Positions 50,785 through 58,994 are shown, counted from the first letter of the stretch. The stretch is 64,000 nucleotides of DNA from Prevotella sp. (GCA_017474515.1 JAFVHN010000067.1:1-64000), one strand, 5' to 3'. Numbers and translations: made by a program. Notes: generated from the letters alone by a model not told the origin.

Positions 50785-51342
50785 ACCACGGATTTACACG
50801 GACTGACACGGAAATAAAATCCGTGAGAGTACGTGTTCGTCCGTGGAAAATAATAACCACGGATGAACACGGACTGACACGGAAAAAAATAGTCCGTGAG
50901 AGTCCGTGTTCGTCCGTGGAAAAAAACAAACACAGATGGACACAGACTGACACGGAAGAAAGTACGTGAGAGTCCGTGTTCGTCCGTGGGAAAAACAAAC
51001 ACGGATGGACACGGACTGACACGAAAGAAAGTCCGTGAGAGTCCGTGTTCATTCGTGGAAAATAATAACCACGGATGAACACGGACTGACACGAAAGAAA
51101 GTCCGTGAGAGTCCGTGTTCGTCCGTGGAAAAAAAACAAACACGGATGGACACGGACTGACACGAAAGAAAGTCCGTGAGAGTCCGTGTTCGTTCGTGGA
51201 AAATATTAACCACGGATGAACACGGACTGACACGGAAAAAAATAGTCCGTGAGAATCCGTGTTCGTCCGTGGGAAAAAACAAACACGGATGGACACGGGC
51301 TGACACGGAAAAATCCGTAAAAGTCCGTGAGCATCCGTGGTT
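50785..51342. repeat. Eight-unit hairpin tandem array
   Basis: Eight units of about 70 bp. Each is itself an imperfect palindrome: CCACGGATGAACACGGACTG, a short A-rich loop, then AGTCCGTGAGAGTCCGTGTT and CGTCCGTGG. Units start near 50785, 50856, 50930, 50998, 51068, 51140, 51209 and 51283. Two alternating sub-types (CCACGGATGAAC and ACACGGATGGAC starts) suggest duplication by pairs. Open frames crossing it on the minus strand come from the repeat and are not genes. Confidence 0.9.
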
Positions 51343-51362
51343 GGAAAATATAATGCACAAAA

Positions 51363-51386
51363 GAGCCGCTGCATGGGCAGCGGCTC
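51363..51386 (-). terminator. Terminator of the Ala/Glu-repeat lipoprotein gene
   Basis: GAGCCGCTGC-CCAT-GCAGCGGCTC with TTTTGTG on the minus strand, about 36 bases past the stop. Confidence 0.85.
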
Positions 51387-51422
51387 TCCTTTGTTAGTTA
51401 CAACGAATTAGGTGTAGCTTAA

Positions 51423-51734
51423 TTACTCAGCCTTCTCTTCAGCGGGAGCAGCCTCCTCAGCGGGAGCAGCCTCTTCAGCAGGAGCAGCTTCCTCAGCAGG
51501 AGCAGCAGTCTTAGCCTTCACGATGGAGTCGAGAGCGACAGCGAACAGGGAATCCTTCTCAGCGAGGGTGGTGTCAACCAGTGCCCAAGCAGCGGCAGAG
51601 TCCTCAGCGGTAACTTCCACAACGGGAGCCTCTTCAACTTCGGGAGCAGCGGGAGCCTCAGCGGGCTTGTTCTCTGTGCAGGCGGTGAACGAAATAGCTG
51701 CGAATGCTACAGCCATAAATGTGTACTTTTTCAT
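51423..51734 (-). CDS. Small lipoprotein with AAPAEE repeats
   Basis: 103 aa. The start at 51734 (MKKYTFMAVAFAAISFTAC) gives a lipoprotein signal with Cys19. The mature chain is acidic and Ala/Pro-rich (ENKPAEAPAAPEVEEAPVVEV), then a helix (AEDSAAAWALVDTTLAEKDSLFAVALDSIVKAK). It ends in four AAPAEE repeats encoded by near-identical 18-base units. It is probably a flexible envelope spacer; the function is unknown. Repeat number may vary between strains. It has its own promoter. Confidence 0.75.
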   Translation of the reverse strand: MKKYTFMAVAFAAISFTACTENKPAEAPAAPEVEEAPVVEVTAEDSAAAWALVDTTLAEKDSLFAVALDSIVKAKTAAPAEEAAPAEEAAPAEEAAPAEEKAE

Positions 51735-51786
51735 TTTCTTTGCTTTTTTAAATCTGTAAAACAATCATTTGTTTATTAAAACGCTG

Positions 51787-51794
51787 CAAAGGTA
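51787..51794 (-). promoter_or_regulatory. -7 box of the AAPAEE lipoprotein gene
   Basis: The minus strand reads TACCTTTG followed by CAGCG, 52 bases before the start. Confidence 0.75.
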
Positions 51795-52291
51795 AGCATT
51801 TTTTTGATACGACAATCGTTTTTTATGATTTTTTTTTACCCTAAAATGTAACTTTTTAGCAAAACGCTGATAATCAATGATATACAAAATGTTAATCTCT
51901 GTTAATCTTTTGATTATCTGGGGAAATTTCTAATTTTTTACTTTTTGTGCCCGTTCACAACAACAAGTCTCCCGTTTTTTTTCGAGTTCCGGTGGAGATA
52001 TTTTTTCACTTTGTACGGCCCGTATGCGCTTAACGCCGGGCGGACAATACGGCATGGTTGGCAAACAATCATCCTACACCTTATTATATATATAAGAGGG
52101 CGCATTATTGCCGTTTCTGCACTTCCGATTGCTTTCGAACATCAATGATACAAGTTTCTACAAAGGAAATCGTGCGACATAAGGCTTATTATGAATTGGA
52201 AAATCCGATGGTCAAGGCAGCCGACTTGCAAATTCGGCTGAAGGGGGATAGAAAAATTCATCCGAATAGTTATTTATTCATCTTTTTTATG
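51795..52291. other. Gene-free stretch before the toxin-antitoxin pair
   Basis: AT-rich at the left, with T runs. A GATAATCAAT box near 51870 resembles the inner box of the seven-copy element but lacks its palindrome. A short open frame at 52145-52321 (MIQVSTKEIVRHKAYYELEN) lacks supporting features and overlaps the promoter. Nothing else recognised. Confidence 0.35.
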
Positions 52292-52299
52292 TATATTTG
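52292..52299 (+). promoter_or_regulatory. -7 box of the toxin-antitoxin operon
   Basis: TATATTTG, 19 bases before the antitoxin ATG at 52318. The leader is about 12 nt, which rules out the longer reading from 52297. Confidence 0.7.
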
Positions 52300-52317
52300 C
52301 AACGACAAACAAACATT

Positions 52318-52554
52318 ATGATGACAACAGCTGTTTCTATCAACATCAAGCTTCCAAGTGCAGACATTTCTTTCGTAAAAGAACTTGCAAGCAGAATGGG
52401 CTGGTCGGTTTCCGACGTCACGCCAGCAGACAATCTTTTCGATCCCGAAAGTGGCCAATACCTCAACGACGAGACCATGCAGGCCATCCGTGATGTGGAG
52501 GCCGGGAAGGTAACACGTTGCAAGGACATGAGTGAATTGCTGGCTTTGATATGA
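52318..52554 (+). CDS. DinJ/RelB-type antitoxin
   Basis: 78 aa. The N-terminal half (MMTTAVSINIKLPSADISFVKELASRMGW) could form a ribbon-helix-helix DNA-binding fold. The acidic C-terminal half (NDETMQAIRDVEAGKVTRCKDMSELLAL) is the usual toxin-wrapping region, and its 'AI-DVEAGKV' phrase is frequent in antitoxins paired with YafQ. The start at 52318 follows the promoter. The stop overlaps the toxin ATG (ATGA), so the pair is coupled. It is expected to repress its own promoter. Confidence 0.8.
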   Translation: MMTTAVSINIKLPSADISFVKELASRMGWSVSDVTPADNLFDPESGQYLNDETMQAIRDVEAGKVTRCKDMSELLALI

Positions 52555-52835
52555 AAATATACGACTTGGAATATGGTGGCCAGTTTCTAAAAGACCTGAA
52601 ACTGGCTAAACGCAAAGGGCTTAACTTGAAAGACCTCAGCGACACCACTGATTTGCTTCAAGAGGGTAAGACTCTGCCTAATAGTTATAGAGACCATGCC
52701 CTTACTGGTAACTATAAAGGTTTTCGCGAATGTCATATTAATCCCGACTGGCTCCTTATTTACAAGAAGAAAGAAGCCATAAAGGTGGTTTCATTGTACA
52801 GGACAGGCACACACTCAGACCTTTTTAAGAAATAA
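52551..52835 (+). CDS. YafQ-family mRNA-interferase toxin
   Basis: 94 aa of the RelE/ParE superfamily, YafQ type; it is expected to cut mRNA at the ribosomal A site. Residues that match the YafQ active site are all present: H49, H62, D66, W67, R84, H88 and F92, within GNYKGFRECHINPDWLLIY and LYRTGTHSDLF. The basic N-terminal helices (FLKDLKLAKRKGLNL) fit rRNA contact. It appears intact and functional. Confidence 0.88.
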   Translation: MKIYDLEYGGQFLKDLKLAKRKGLNLKDLSDTTDLLQEGKTLPNSYRDHALTGNYKGFRECHINPDWLLIYKKKEAIKVVSLYRTGTHSDLFKK

Positions 52836-52842
52836 TGGAAGA

Positions 52843-53071
52843 TGGATAACCAGGGGTGTAAAAATTTTGAAAAATCTTGACAAAACAGGCAAATTTTCAA
52901 GACCTTTGTAACTTACTGATTATCAATAGCTTTTAAAAAGACACAAGTTTAACCGCAATTTTCGGGGAGAAATCTTCAAGATTTCTCGTCTCAAACTTCA
53001 AGATCTCTCCCCGAAATTTGCGGTCAAACTATTGAAGGGGTTGAAAAATCCATGAAAAATCTTGACAATTT
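52843..53071 (-). repeat. Seven-copy intergenic palindromic element, copy F (reverse)
   Basis: Begins with TGGATAACCAGGGGTGTA, the reverse complement of the TTATCCACC end. AAAATCTTGACAAAA and TTTGTAAC...TGATTATCAAT follow, then arms AGTTTAACCGCAATTTTCGG (from 52946) and CCGAAATTTGCGGTCAAACT (to 53030), ending in TGAAAAATCTTGACAATTTT. The inner arms extend to GGGGAGA/TCTCCCC. Confidence 0.85.
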
Positions 53072-53171
53072 TCACCAAGCCTGCCCCACCCTTTCCGGTC
53101 CATTTTCATGTTCTGTGCCTCCGCATTTCTTTTTTTATTTCCCAAAGCGCGTTTGTGTCAGATTTTCTTCG

Positions 53172-53179
53172 TACATTTG
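53172..53179 (+). promoter_or_regulatory. -7 box of the DUF1015 gene
   Basis: TACATTTG followed by CATGC, 38 bases before the ATG. A TTTG lies 16 bases upstream of it. Confidence 0.72.
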
Positions 53180-53217
53180 CATGCAAAATCAACGTATCAC
53201 ATTTTTAATTTTCAACC

Positions 53218-54465
53218 ATGGCAAGAATAAAACCATTCAAGGGCATCCGGCCGCCCCGAGAGCTGGTGGAGAAAGTGGAGTCGCGCCCCTACGACGTGCT
53301 CAACTCTGAGGAGGCGCGCGCCGAGGCCGGCGACAACGAGATGAGCCTCTACCACATCATCAAGCCCGAAATCGACTTCCCCGTGGGCACCAGCGAGTAC
53401 GACGAGCGCGTATATCGCCAGGCCGCACTCAACTTCCAGAAATTCCAGGACCGCGGCTGGCTGGTGCAGGATGCCGACGACCACTACTACATCTACGCCC
53501 AGACCATGAACGGAAAGACGCAATACGGACTGGTGGTGGCCGCCTGGGTGAACGACTACATGGAGGGCCGCATCAAGAAGCACGAGCTGACACGCCGCGA
53601 CAAGGAGGAAGACCGCATGAAGCACGTCCGCGTGAACGATGCCAACATAGAGCCGGTGTTCTTCGCCTATCCCGACAACGCCGTGCTCGATGCACTCATC
53701 ATGCGCTATGCCGCCACCGCGCCCGAATATGACTTCGTGGCACCCATCGACGGCTTCCGCCACCAATTCTGGATTATCAGCGACACGGCAGACCTCAACA
53801 CCGTCACCGAGGAGTTTGCCAAGATGCCCTCGCTCTATATTGCCGACGGCCACCACCGCTCGGCAGCGGCTGCCCTCGTGGGTGCCGAGAAGCAACGGCA
53901 GAACCCCGGCCACCGGGGCGACGAGGAGTACAACTTCTTCATGGCCGTATGCTTCCAGGCATCGCAGCTCACCATCCTCGACTACAACCGCGTGGTGAAA
54001 GACCTCAACGGCCTTTCTTCCGAGGAATTCCTCAATGCCCTCGCCCGGAATTTCGTTGTTGAGAACAAAGGCGGCGACATCTACAAGCCGGCACGCCTCC
54101 ATGAGTTTTCGCTCTATCTCGACGGCCAGTGGTACTCGCTCACGGCCAAGGAGGGCACCTACAACGCCGACGACCCCATCGGGGTGCTCGACGTGGACAT
54201 CTCGAGCCGCCTCATCCTCAACGACATCCTCGGCATAGGCGACCTGCGCACCAGCCAGCGCATCGACTTCGTGGGCGGACTACGAGGTCTGGGCGAGCTG
54301 AAACGGCGCGTGGATAGCGGCGAAATGCGCATGGCACTCGCCCTCTATCCCGTATCGATGAAGCAAATCATGGACATTGCCGACAGCGGAAAAATCATGC
54401 CGCCAAAGGCTACATGGTTCGAGCCGAAACTACGCTCGGGGCTTGTCATCCACAAGCTTTCGTAA
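53218..54465 (+). CDS. DUF1015 family protein
   Basis: 415 aa, the family's usual size. Family marks: MARIKPFKGIRPP at the start, ESRPYDVLNSEEAR, 'LYIADGHHRSAAAALVG' and 'NFFMAVCFQASQLTILDYNRVV'. DUF1015 proteins are widespread, often near serine-biosynthesis genes, and have no proven activity. A kinase or HTH-like role has been suggested by others, and I cannot decide from sequence. It is followed by a YigZ gene one base after its stop. Confidence 0.9.
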   Translation: MARIKPFKGIRPPRELVEKVESRPYDVLNSEEARAEAGDNEMSLYHIIKPEIDFPVGTSEYDERVYRQAALNFQKFQDRGWLVQDADDHYYIYAQTMNGKTQYGLVVAAWVNDYMEGRIKKHELTRRDKEEDRMKHVRVNDANIEPVFFAYPDNAVLDALIMRYAATAPEYDFVAPIDGFRHQFWIISDTADLNTVTEEFAKMPSLYIADGHHRSAAAALVGAEKQRQNPGHRGDEEYNFFMAVCFQASQLTILDYNRVVKDLNGLSSEEFLNALARNFVVENKGGDIYKPARLHEFSLYLDGQWYSLTAKEGTYNADDPIGVLDVDISSRLILNDILGIGDLRTSQRIDFVGGLRGLGELKRRVDSGEMRMALALYPVSMKQIMDIADSGKIMPPKATWFEPKLRSGLVIHKLS

Positions 54466-54466
54466 G

Positions 54467-55051
54467 ATGAACGACGAATTTAAGACCGTGGCAGGCAAAG
54501 GCGAGGGCTACTACACCGAAAAACGCAGCAAGTTCCTCGCTTTTGCCCATCATGTGGAAACGGCCGGACAGGTGAAAGAGCTGGTGGACGCCTATAGGAA
54601 GAAATACTACGACGCCCGCCATGTCTGCTATGCCTATATGCTGGGGCCTGAACGCACCGACTTCCGCGCCAACGACGACGGCGAGCCGAGCAGCACCGCC
54701 GGCAAGCCCATTCTCGGGCAAATCAACAGCCTGGAGCTCACCGACACACTCGTGGTCGTGGTGCGCTACTACGGCGGCGTGAACCTGGGAACGGGAGGGC
54801 TCATTGTGGCCTACCGCGAAGCCGCCGCACAGGCACTGGAAAAAGCCGGCACGAAGACATGCCAGGTGGAGGAACTGGTGACCTACGACTTCCCCTACGT
54901 CATGATGAACCAGGTGATGAAAATCGTGAAAGACATGTCGCCGCGCATCGTCGAACAAAGTTTCGACAACACCTGCCGCATGGTGCTGGCCATCAGGAAG
55001 TCGGAAGCCCAGCAACTGAAAGACCGCCTCGCCAAGCTCAGCTTCGGATAG
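54467..55051 (+). CDS. YigZ/IMPACT family protein
   Basis: 194 aa. The start at 54467 (MNDEFKTVAGKGEGYYTEKRSKFLAFA) is family-typical; the longer frame from 54377 lies inside the DUF1015 gene. The signature 'KYYDARHVCYAYMLG' and 'NDDGEPSSTAGKPILGQINSLELTDTLVVVVRYYGGVNLGTGGLIVAYREAA' marks the UPF0029 domain. A C-terminal DUF1949-like domain follows. In other bacteria YigZ binds ribosomes or nucleic acid and may act in translation control. Confidence 0.92.
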   Translation: MNDEFKTVAGKGEGYYTEKRSKFLAFAHHVETAGQVKELVDAYRKKYYDARHVCYAYMLGPERTDFRANDDGEPSSTAGKPILGQINSLELTDTLVVVVRYYGGVNLGTGGLIVAYREAAAQALEKAGTKTCQVEELVTYDFPYVMMNQVMKIVKDMSPRIVEQSFDNTCRMVLAIRKSEAQQLKDRLAKLSFG

Positions 55052-55120
55052 CGGCCGGAAGAAATGGCATCTTGAAGAAAAAAGAAAAGGAAATAATCAC
55101 CCCACAAACAAACTACAGCC

Positions 55121-55597
55121 ATGAAAAAAATATTGTTTTTTGCACTGACACTCACCCTTTTAGGCTGTGCCACCACCGCCGAGCAGGCCGCCCAAAAAGC
55201 GGAAAAGGCAAAAAAAGTTGCCGCGGCACTCGCCGACAGGCACTTCACCGTGGAGGTGCAGCGCATGCACCCGCTCAGGGGAAGAGCCGTCAACGTGTCC
55301 TACGGCTACGAACTGACGGTGAAGGGCGACACGCTCGTCAGCTACCTGCCCTATTTCGGAAGGGCCTACAATGTGCCGCTGGGCGGCGGAAAAGGGCTGA
55401 ACTTCACCAACCGCATCGACACCTACCGCACCTGGCAACCCAAGGCCGGGCTGACGCATATTGAAATTTCCACCACCAACGAAGAGGACACCTACCAATA
55501 CTCGCTCGACATCTTCGACAACGGCAGCACATCCATCAGCGTGCAAATGCGCCAGCGTGAATGGATTAGCTACGACGGCAACGTGGAGGTGGAATAA
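55121..55597 (+). CDS. DUF4251 family lipoprotein
   Basis: 158 aa. The signal peptide ends in a lipobox (ILFFALTLTLLGC, Cys16). The mature protein starts with an Ala/Lys helix (AEQAAQKAEKAKKVAAALADRHF), then the DUF4251 core (VSYGYELTVKGDTLVSYLPYFGRAYNVPLGGGKGLNFT). These envelope proteins are common in Bacteroidales and have no known role. It lies 69 bases after the YigZ gene on the same strand. Confidence 0.85.
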   Translation: MKKILFFALTLTLLGCATTAEQAAQKAEKAKKVAAALADRHFTVEVQRMHPLRGRAVNVSYGYELTVKGDTLVSYLPYFGRAYNVPLGGGKGLNFTNRIDTYRTWQPKAGLTHIEISTTNEEDTYQYSLDIFDNGSTSISVQMRQREWISYDGNVEVE

Positions 55598-55609
55598 GCG
55601 GGGCCGCGG

Positions 55610-56284
55610 TCAATAGACGCGCGGCCCGAAGATTGTGGTGCCCACGCGAATCATCGTGGACCGGCACTCAAGGGCAATTTTGTAGTCGTGGCTCATGCCC
55701 CACGACCTCTCGCAGAAGGCATCGTCGTGGGCGAAGTGGCGCGCCTTCACTTCATCGAAGAAGTCGGCGGCCATGGTCATTTCGCGCCGTATCTGGTTTT
55801 CGTCATCCACAAACGAGGCCATCATCATCAGCCCGCATATTTGCACATGGTCCAGTTGGCGCCATTCGCCCGCGTCGAGCAGTTGGCGGCAGGCATCGAG
55901 CGTAAGGCCGTACTTGGTTTCTTCCTCGGCGATGTGCAACTCCAACAAGACTTTGATGGTGCGTCCGCAGTTCTTTGCCTGCTTGTTGATTTCGCGCAGC
56001 AGCTTCATGGAGTCAACCGCCTCTACCATTGATATATAGGGCGCAATGTATTTCACCTTGTTCGTTTGCAGGTGGCCTATGAAATGCCACTCTATATCTT
56101 GCGGAAGCGAGCCGTGCTTTTGGCGCAGCTCCTGCTCATGGCTTTCGCCGAAGATGCGCTGGCCCAGCTCGTAGGCCGCCTCGATATACTCATTGGGGTG
56201 GTATTTGCTGATGGCCACCAGCCTGACGCCCGGCGGAAGGTCGGCCAACACACGGCTCAGGTTTCCCTTAACGTCATACATCAT
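55610..56284 (-). CDS. PLP-binding homeostasis protein (YggS family)
   Basis: 224 aa. The PLP lysine is K27 in RLVAISKYHP. Further marks: 'IFGESHEQELRQKHGSLPQDIEWHFIGHLQTNKVKYIAPYISMVEAVDS' and the phosphate-binding 'WGMSHDYKIALECRSTMIRVGTTIFG'. It controls free pyridoxal phosphate and amino acid balance rather than catalysing a known reaction. It is followed upstream by the DUF4494 gene on the same strand. Confidence 0.93.
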   Translation of the reverse strand: MMYDVKGNLSRVLADLPPGVRLVAISKYHPNEYIEAAYELGQRIFGESHEQELRQKHGSLPQDIEWHFIGHLQTNKVKYIAPYISMVEAVDSMKLLREINKQAKNCGRTIKVLLELHIAEEETKYGLTLDACRQLLDAGEWRQLDHVQICGLMMMASFVDDENQIRREMTMAADFFDEVKARHFAHDDAFCERSWGMSHDYKIALECRSTMIRVGTTIFGPRVY

Positions 56285-56304
56285 CGTGCTGTCTTACAAG
56301 GTTT

Positions 56305-56799
56305 TCACTCCTCCACGGGCACCTCGCCGGCGCCTTGTTCCCCGTCGGTTTTCACCGACCGGTATTCGTAAACGTCCATCAGCATGGTTTCTGCCACCGA
56401 GGCAATCTCAAAGTCGATCATCGTGCCGCTCATCACGGCCTCGATGTTCTTCACGGCCTCCAGGAGCGATCCGGCCTGCACCAGGTAGTAAACGTTGGAG
56501 CGCTTCTCCTTGCCGCTTTTCTCGTCGATGGTGATGAACTGAAGTTTCGACTTGTACCATTTGTCGGCACTTTCGGAATCGCTGAAGAAAATCTCCTTAT
56601 AGGTGGCTTTCTTGATGTCGGAAACATCAAATTCGCCGCTGATATACGACGACATTTCCTCGGTGATGCGCCGCTCGGCCTCGGTAAAGCTGAGGGCGTC
56701 AACCACATAGGCCTCGGTCACTTTCTTCTGCATGCCGTCGTCCATGGTTTTCTCATACTTGATTTTGGTTTCAAACCATTCTGCTGTTCTTGTTCTCAT
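56305..56799 (-). CDS. DUF4494 family protein
   Basis: 164 aa, cytoplasmic and acidic. The family pattern is clear: 'WFETKIKYEKTMDDGMQKKVTEAYVVDALSFTEAERRI' and 'DKWYKSKLQFITIDEKSGKEKRSNVYYLVQA'. The family is restricted to Bacteroidetes and is often next to YggS, as here. It has an unknown function, perhaps nucleic-acid binding. It ends 20 bases before yggS and probably shares its transcript. Confidence 0.85.
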   Translation of the reverse strand: MRTRTAEWFETKIKYEKTMDDGMQKKVTEAYVVDALSFTEAERRITEEMSSYISGEFDVSDIKKATYKEIFFSDSESADKWYKSKLQFITIDEKSGKEKRSNVYYLVQAGSLLEAVKNIEAVMSGTMIDFEIASVAETMLMDVYEYRSVKTDGEQGAGEVPVEE

Positions 56800-56830
56800 T
56801 GTTTATATTATATTTAAATGTATTGTTCGA

Positions 56831-56883
56831 TTTTCACTCTGACCTCTTCATTTTTCACTTTTCACTCTTCACTTTTCACTTTA
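56831..56883. repeat. AGTGAAAAGTGAAG dispersed repeat, single arm
   Basis: Minus strand: AAAGTGAAAAGTGAAGAGTG. It begins inside the last codons of menA and supplies its TGA stop. The same motif with both arms lies at 60850-60948. Confidence 0.75.
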
Positions 56884-57808
56884 AGAGTATTCCGATGCTG
56901 CACAACAGGCCGTAGATGAACATGTTGCGGGCTGTTTCGCCCAAGATGGCGTTCAGCCCCTTTCCGTGGTCGATGCGCACCATGCGGCGATAAGTGCCGA
57001 CATGAAAAACCAGGTAGATGAGTGTCAACACGCAGGCCCACACATGTCCACCGGAGAGGTAGGCCAGGCCGACCACCCACGCCGCGGGAGCCAGCAGGAG
57101 ATAGGCTTTCCGGCTCTGCGCCTTGCCCAGCCTGACGGCCAGCGTGCGCTTTCCCGCCCGCGTGTCGTTGTCGATGTCGCGGTAGTTGTTGATCATCAGC
57201 AGGGTGTCGATGACCAGCCCGCAGGCCACGGAACCGGCAAACACCTCCCAGGTGAGCTGCCGTGTAAGGAGGTAATAGATGGCGCAGACGGGCACTATGC
57301 CGAAAAACACCAGCACGAGCACGTCGCCAAGGCCGAGATAGCTGAGGTGGGTGGTGTAAAGAAAGCAAAAAATCACGCACGCCAGCCCAACCACAATCAT
57401 GGCCGGCCCGCCGAAAAATGCCAACGGAAGGCCCACGAGACAGCCCACGGCGGTGGTGACGGCAATGGCGCGGCGCATCGCCCGCGCCGACACCCACCCC
57501 ATGGCACAGGCGCGGCGCGGTCCCAGGCGCGTTTCGTCGTCGTTGCCTTTCATAAAGTCGAAATAGTCGTTCACGAAGTTGGCGTCCACCTGCATGACAA
57601 ACGCGAAGAGCAGGCAGAGCAACGAAATAACCAATTTCTGCCCGAGCAATCCCGGACAGACATCAACGGTGGTGCCCGTGGCCAGCAGTGCCTGCCAGCC
57701 CAGCGACAACCCTATCAATACCGGCACGGCAGCACCGGCAAGCGTCTTTGGCCTTGACGCCAGCACCCAGGCACGCCACGAACCGGGCTTTACAAATGCT
57801 TCTTCCAT
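56876..57808 (-). CDS. menA: 1,4-dihydroxy-2-naphthoate polyprenyltransferase
   Basis: 310 aa membrane prenyltransferase of the UbiA superfamily. It joins a polyprenyl chain to DHNA in menaquinone synthesis, needed for fumarate respiration. The Mg-diphosphate motif is 'DANFVNDYFDFMKGNDD' (NDxxDxxxxxD) near residue 80. The second Asp-rich motif lies in 'DTLLMINNYRDIDNDTRAGKRTLAVRLG'. About eight membrane helices. The stop codon lies within a dispersed repeat. Confidence 0.92.
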   Translation of the reverse strand: MEEAFVKPGSWRAWVLASRPKTLAGAAVPVLIGLSLGWQALLATGTTVDVCPGLLGQKLVISLLCLLFAFVMQVDANFVNDYFDFMKGNDDETRLGPRRACAMGWVSARAMRRAIAVTTAVGCLVGLPLAFFGGPAMIVVGLACVIFCFLYTTHLSYLGLGDVLVLVFFGIVPVCAIYYLLTRQLTWEVFAGSVACGLVIDTLLMINNYRDIDNDTRAGKRTLAVRLGKAQSRKAYLLLAPAAWVVGLAYLSGGHVWACVLTLIYLVFHVGTYRRMVRIDHGKGLNAILGETARNMFIYGLLCSIGILLK

Positions 57809-57831
57809 AAGAATCAGTCGAAAATGTTTGC

Positions 57832-57859
57832 AAAAGTAACAAATTACCCGTATATTTGC
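57832..57859. promoter_or_regulatory. Overlapping divergent promoters of menA and the HD-domain gene
   Basis: The minus strand reads TACTTTTG at 57839-57832 (menA), and the plus strand reads TATATTTG at 57852-57859 (HD gene). The -7 boxes are 12 bases apart, so RNA polymerase cannot bind both at once. Confidence 0.75.
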
Positions 57860-57891
57860 AAATAATTTCCCGATTAAACATCAATTCTGCC

Positions 57892-58536
57892 ATGAACGAC
57901 AACACCGTCAGCCTCGACTTAATGGAGTTTATTGAGCGCGACATCCTGCCTCAATACAACGCTTTCGACCGTGCCCACAACCTTTCGCACGCCACGCAGG
58001 TCATCCGCCGCTCGCTGGAAATAGGGCGCAGGATGGGTGCCAACATGAACATGGTGTACGCCATTGCCGCCTACCACGACCTGGGACTCTCGGGGCCGCG
58101 TGCCGTCCACCACATCACGAGCGGCAAGATTCTGACCAGCGACGCACGGCTGAAACGGTGGTTCACCGACGAACAGCGGCGCATCATGCGCGAGGCCGTG
58201 GAAGACCACCGCGCATCGGCCAGCCGCGCACCACGCTCCATCTACGGGCGCATCGTAGCCGAGGCCGACCGCGACCTGTCGGCCGACCACGTCTTCCGAC
58301 GCACCATTCAGTTCGGGCTCTCCAACTATCCGCAACTCGGAAAGGAGCAACAGTGGCAAAGGTTTTGCCAACACCTGAAAGAGAAATATTCCGAAAGCGG
58401 GTACATCAAGCTGTGGATTCCACAATCGCCCAACGCCGAGAACCTTCAGAAAATCAGGAACATCATCAAGCAGCCCAAGGAACTGCGCGAAATCTTCGAC
58501 AAAATCTACGATGAAGAGAGCCAACCGGCGAAGTAA
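57892..58536 (+). CDS. HD-domain phosphohydrolase
   Basis: 214 aa. The HD metal-binding set is visible: H in AHNLSHATQV, HD in AAYHDLG, and DHRAS and EADRD further on. That suggests an HD-type nucleotide or pyrimidine phosphohydrolase (HDIG-like). The substrate is unknown. The start at 57892 (MNDNTVSLDLMEFIE) is preferred over 57856 because the latter overlaps the -7 box. The C-terminal third is charged and helical (NAENLQKIRNIIKQPKELREIFDKIY). A terminator follows. Confidence 0.82.
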   Translation: MNDNTVSLDLMEFIERDILPQYNAFDRAHNLSHATQVIRRSLEIGRRMGANMNMVYAIAAYHDLGLSGPRAVHHITSGKILTSDARLKRWFTDEQRRIMREAVEDHRASASRAPRSIYGRIVAEADRDLSADHVFRRTIQFGLSNYPQLGKEQQWQRFCQHLKEKYSESGYIKLWIPQSPNAENLQKIRNIIKQPKELREIFDKIYDEESQPAK

Positions 58537-58550
58537 CCCCCTCATCAGCC

Positions 58551-58588
58551 AACCATGAAAAATGTCAAAATTTTTCATGGTTTTTTTT
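58551..58588 (+). terminator. Terminator of the HD-domain gene
   Basis: AACCATGAAAAA and TTTTTCATGGTT pair with loop TGTCAAAA, followed by a T run. Its right half is also the left end of repeat copy G. Confidence 0.85.
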
Positions 58589-58793
58589 ATTCCCCATCAG
58601 GCTTGACGGCAAATTTCGAAGAGAGATTTGGCAAATTGAGGGGAGAAAATTGGCAAATCTCACCCCTCAATTTGCGGTCAAACCCGAAGCGATTTTCAAT
58701 CCATTGATTATCAATACGTTACAAAGCCCCTGTAAAAATGTCGATTTTGTCAAGATTTTTCATAATTTCTACACCCTTGGTTATCCACCTTTT
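58563..58793 (+). repeat. Seven-copy intergenic palindromic element, copy G (forward)
   Basis: TGTCAAAATTTTTCATGG, arms GCTTGACGGCAAATTTC... and ...TCAATTTGCGGTCAAAC (to 58683), TGATTATCAATACGTTACAAAG, TTTTGTCAAGATTTTTCATAAT and a GGTTATCCACCTTTTT end. The left arm is GACGGC type, as in copy E, and the right arm GACCGC type. Confidence 0.83.
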
Positions 58794-58952
58794 TCAGGCA
58801 TTTTCAGGTCTGCAAACGGTGGGCTCTGCCAACACCGGCCAAGCCCGGAAGATGCCGCCCCCACGGATGGTGAACATCAACGAAAAGGATGATTTAAGGT
58901 GGGCGTAAAGTAAAAAATCCATACTTTTCTTTTCACTTTTACCTAAAATTCG

Positions 58953-58960
58953 TACCTTTG
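58953..58960 (+). promoter_or_regulatory. -7 box of the DUF4923 gene
   Basis: TACCTTTG followed by CCGTCG, 34 bases before the ATG. Confidence 0.75.
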
Positions 58961-58994
58961 CCGTCGTTAATGACAAACCCCTAATTTACATAGA

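Noticed and set aside
49028-51163. 711-aa minus-strand frame crossing ansA, rubrerythrin and the hairpin array
   Set aside because: It covers two certain plus-strand genes and a tandem repeat, and the sequence is repeat translation plus antisense.
51855-51925. Eighth copy of the palindromic element
   Set aside because: Only a GATAATCAAT-like box and T-rich DNA are present; the palindrome and the TTGTCAAG boxes are missing.
52145-52321. 58-aa frame beginning MIQVSTKEIVRHKAYYELEN
   Set aside because: It runs through the toxin-antitoxin promoter and into the antitoxin start, has no promoter of its own and no recognisable family. It could be a gene remnant but cannot be supported.
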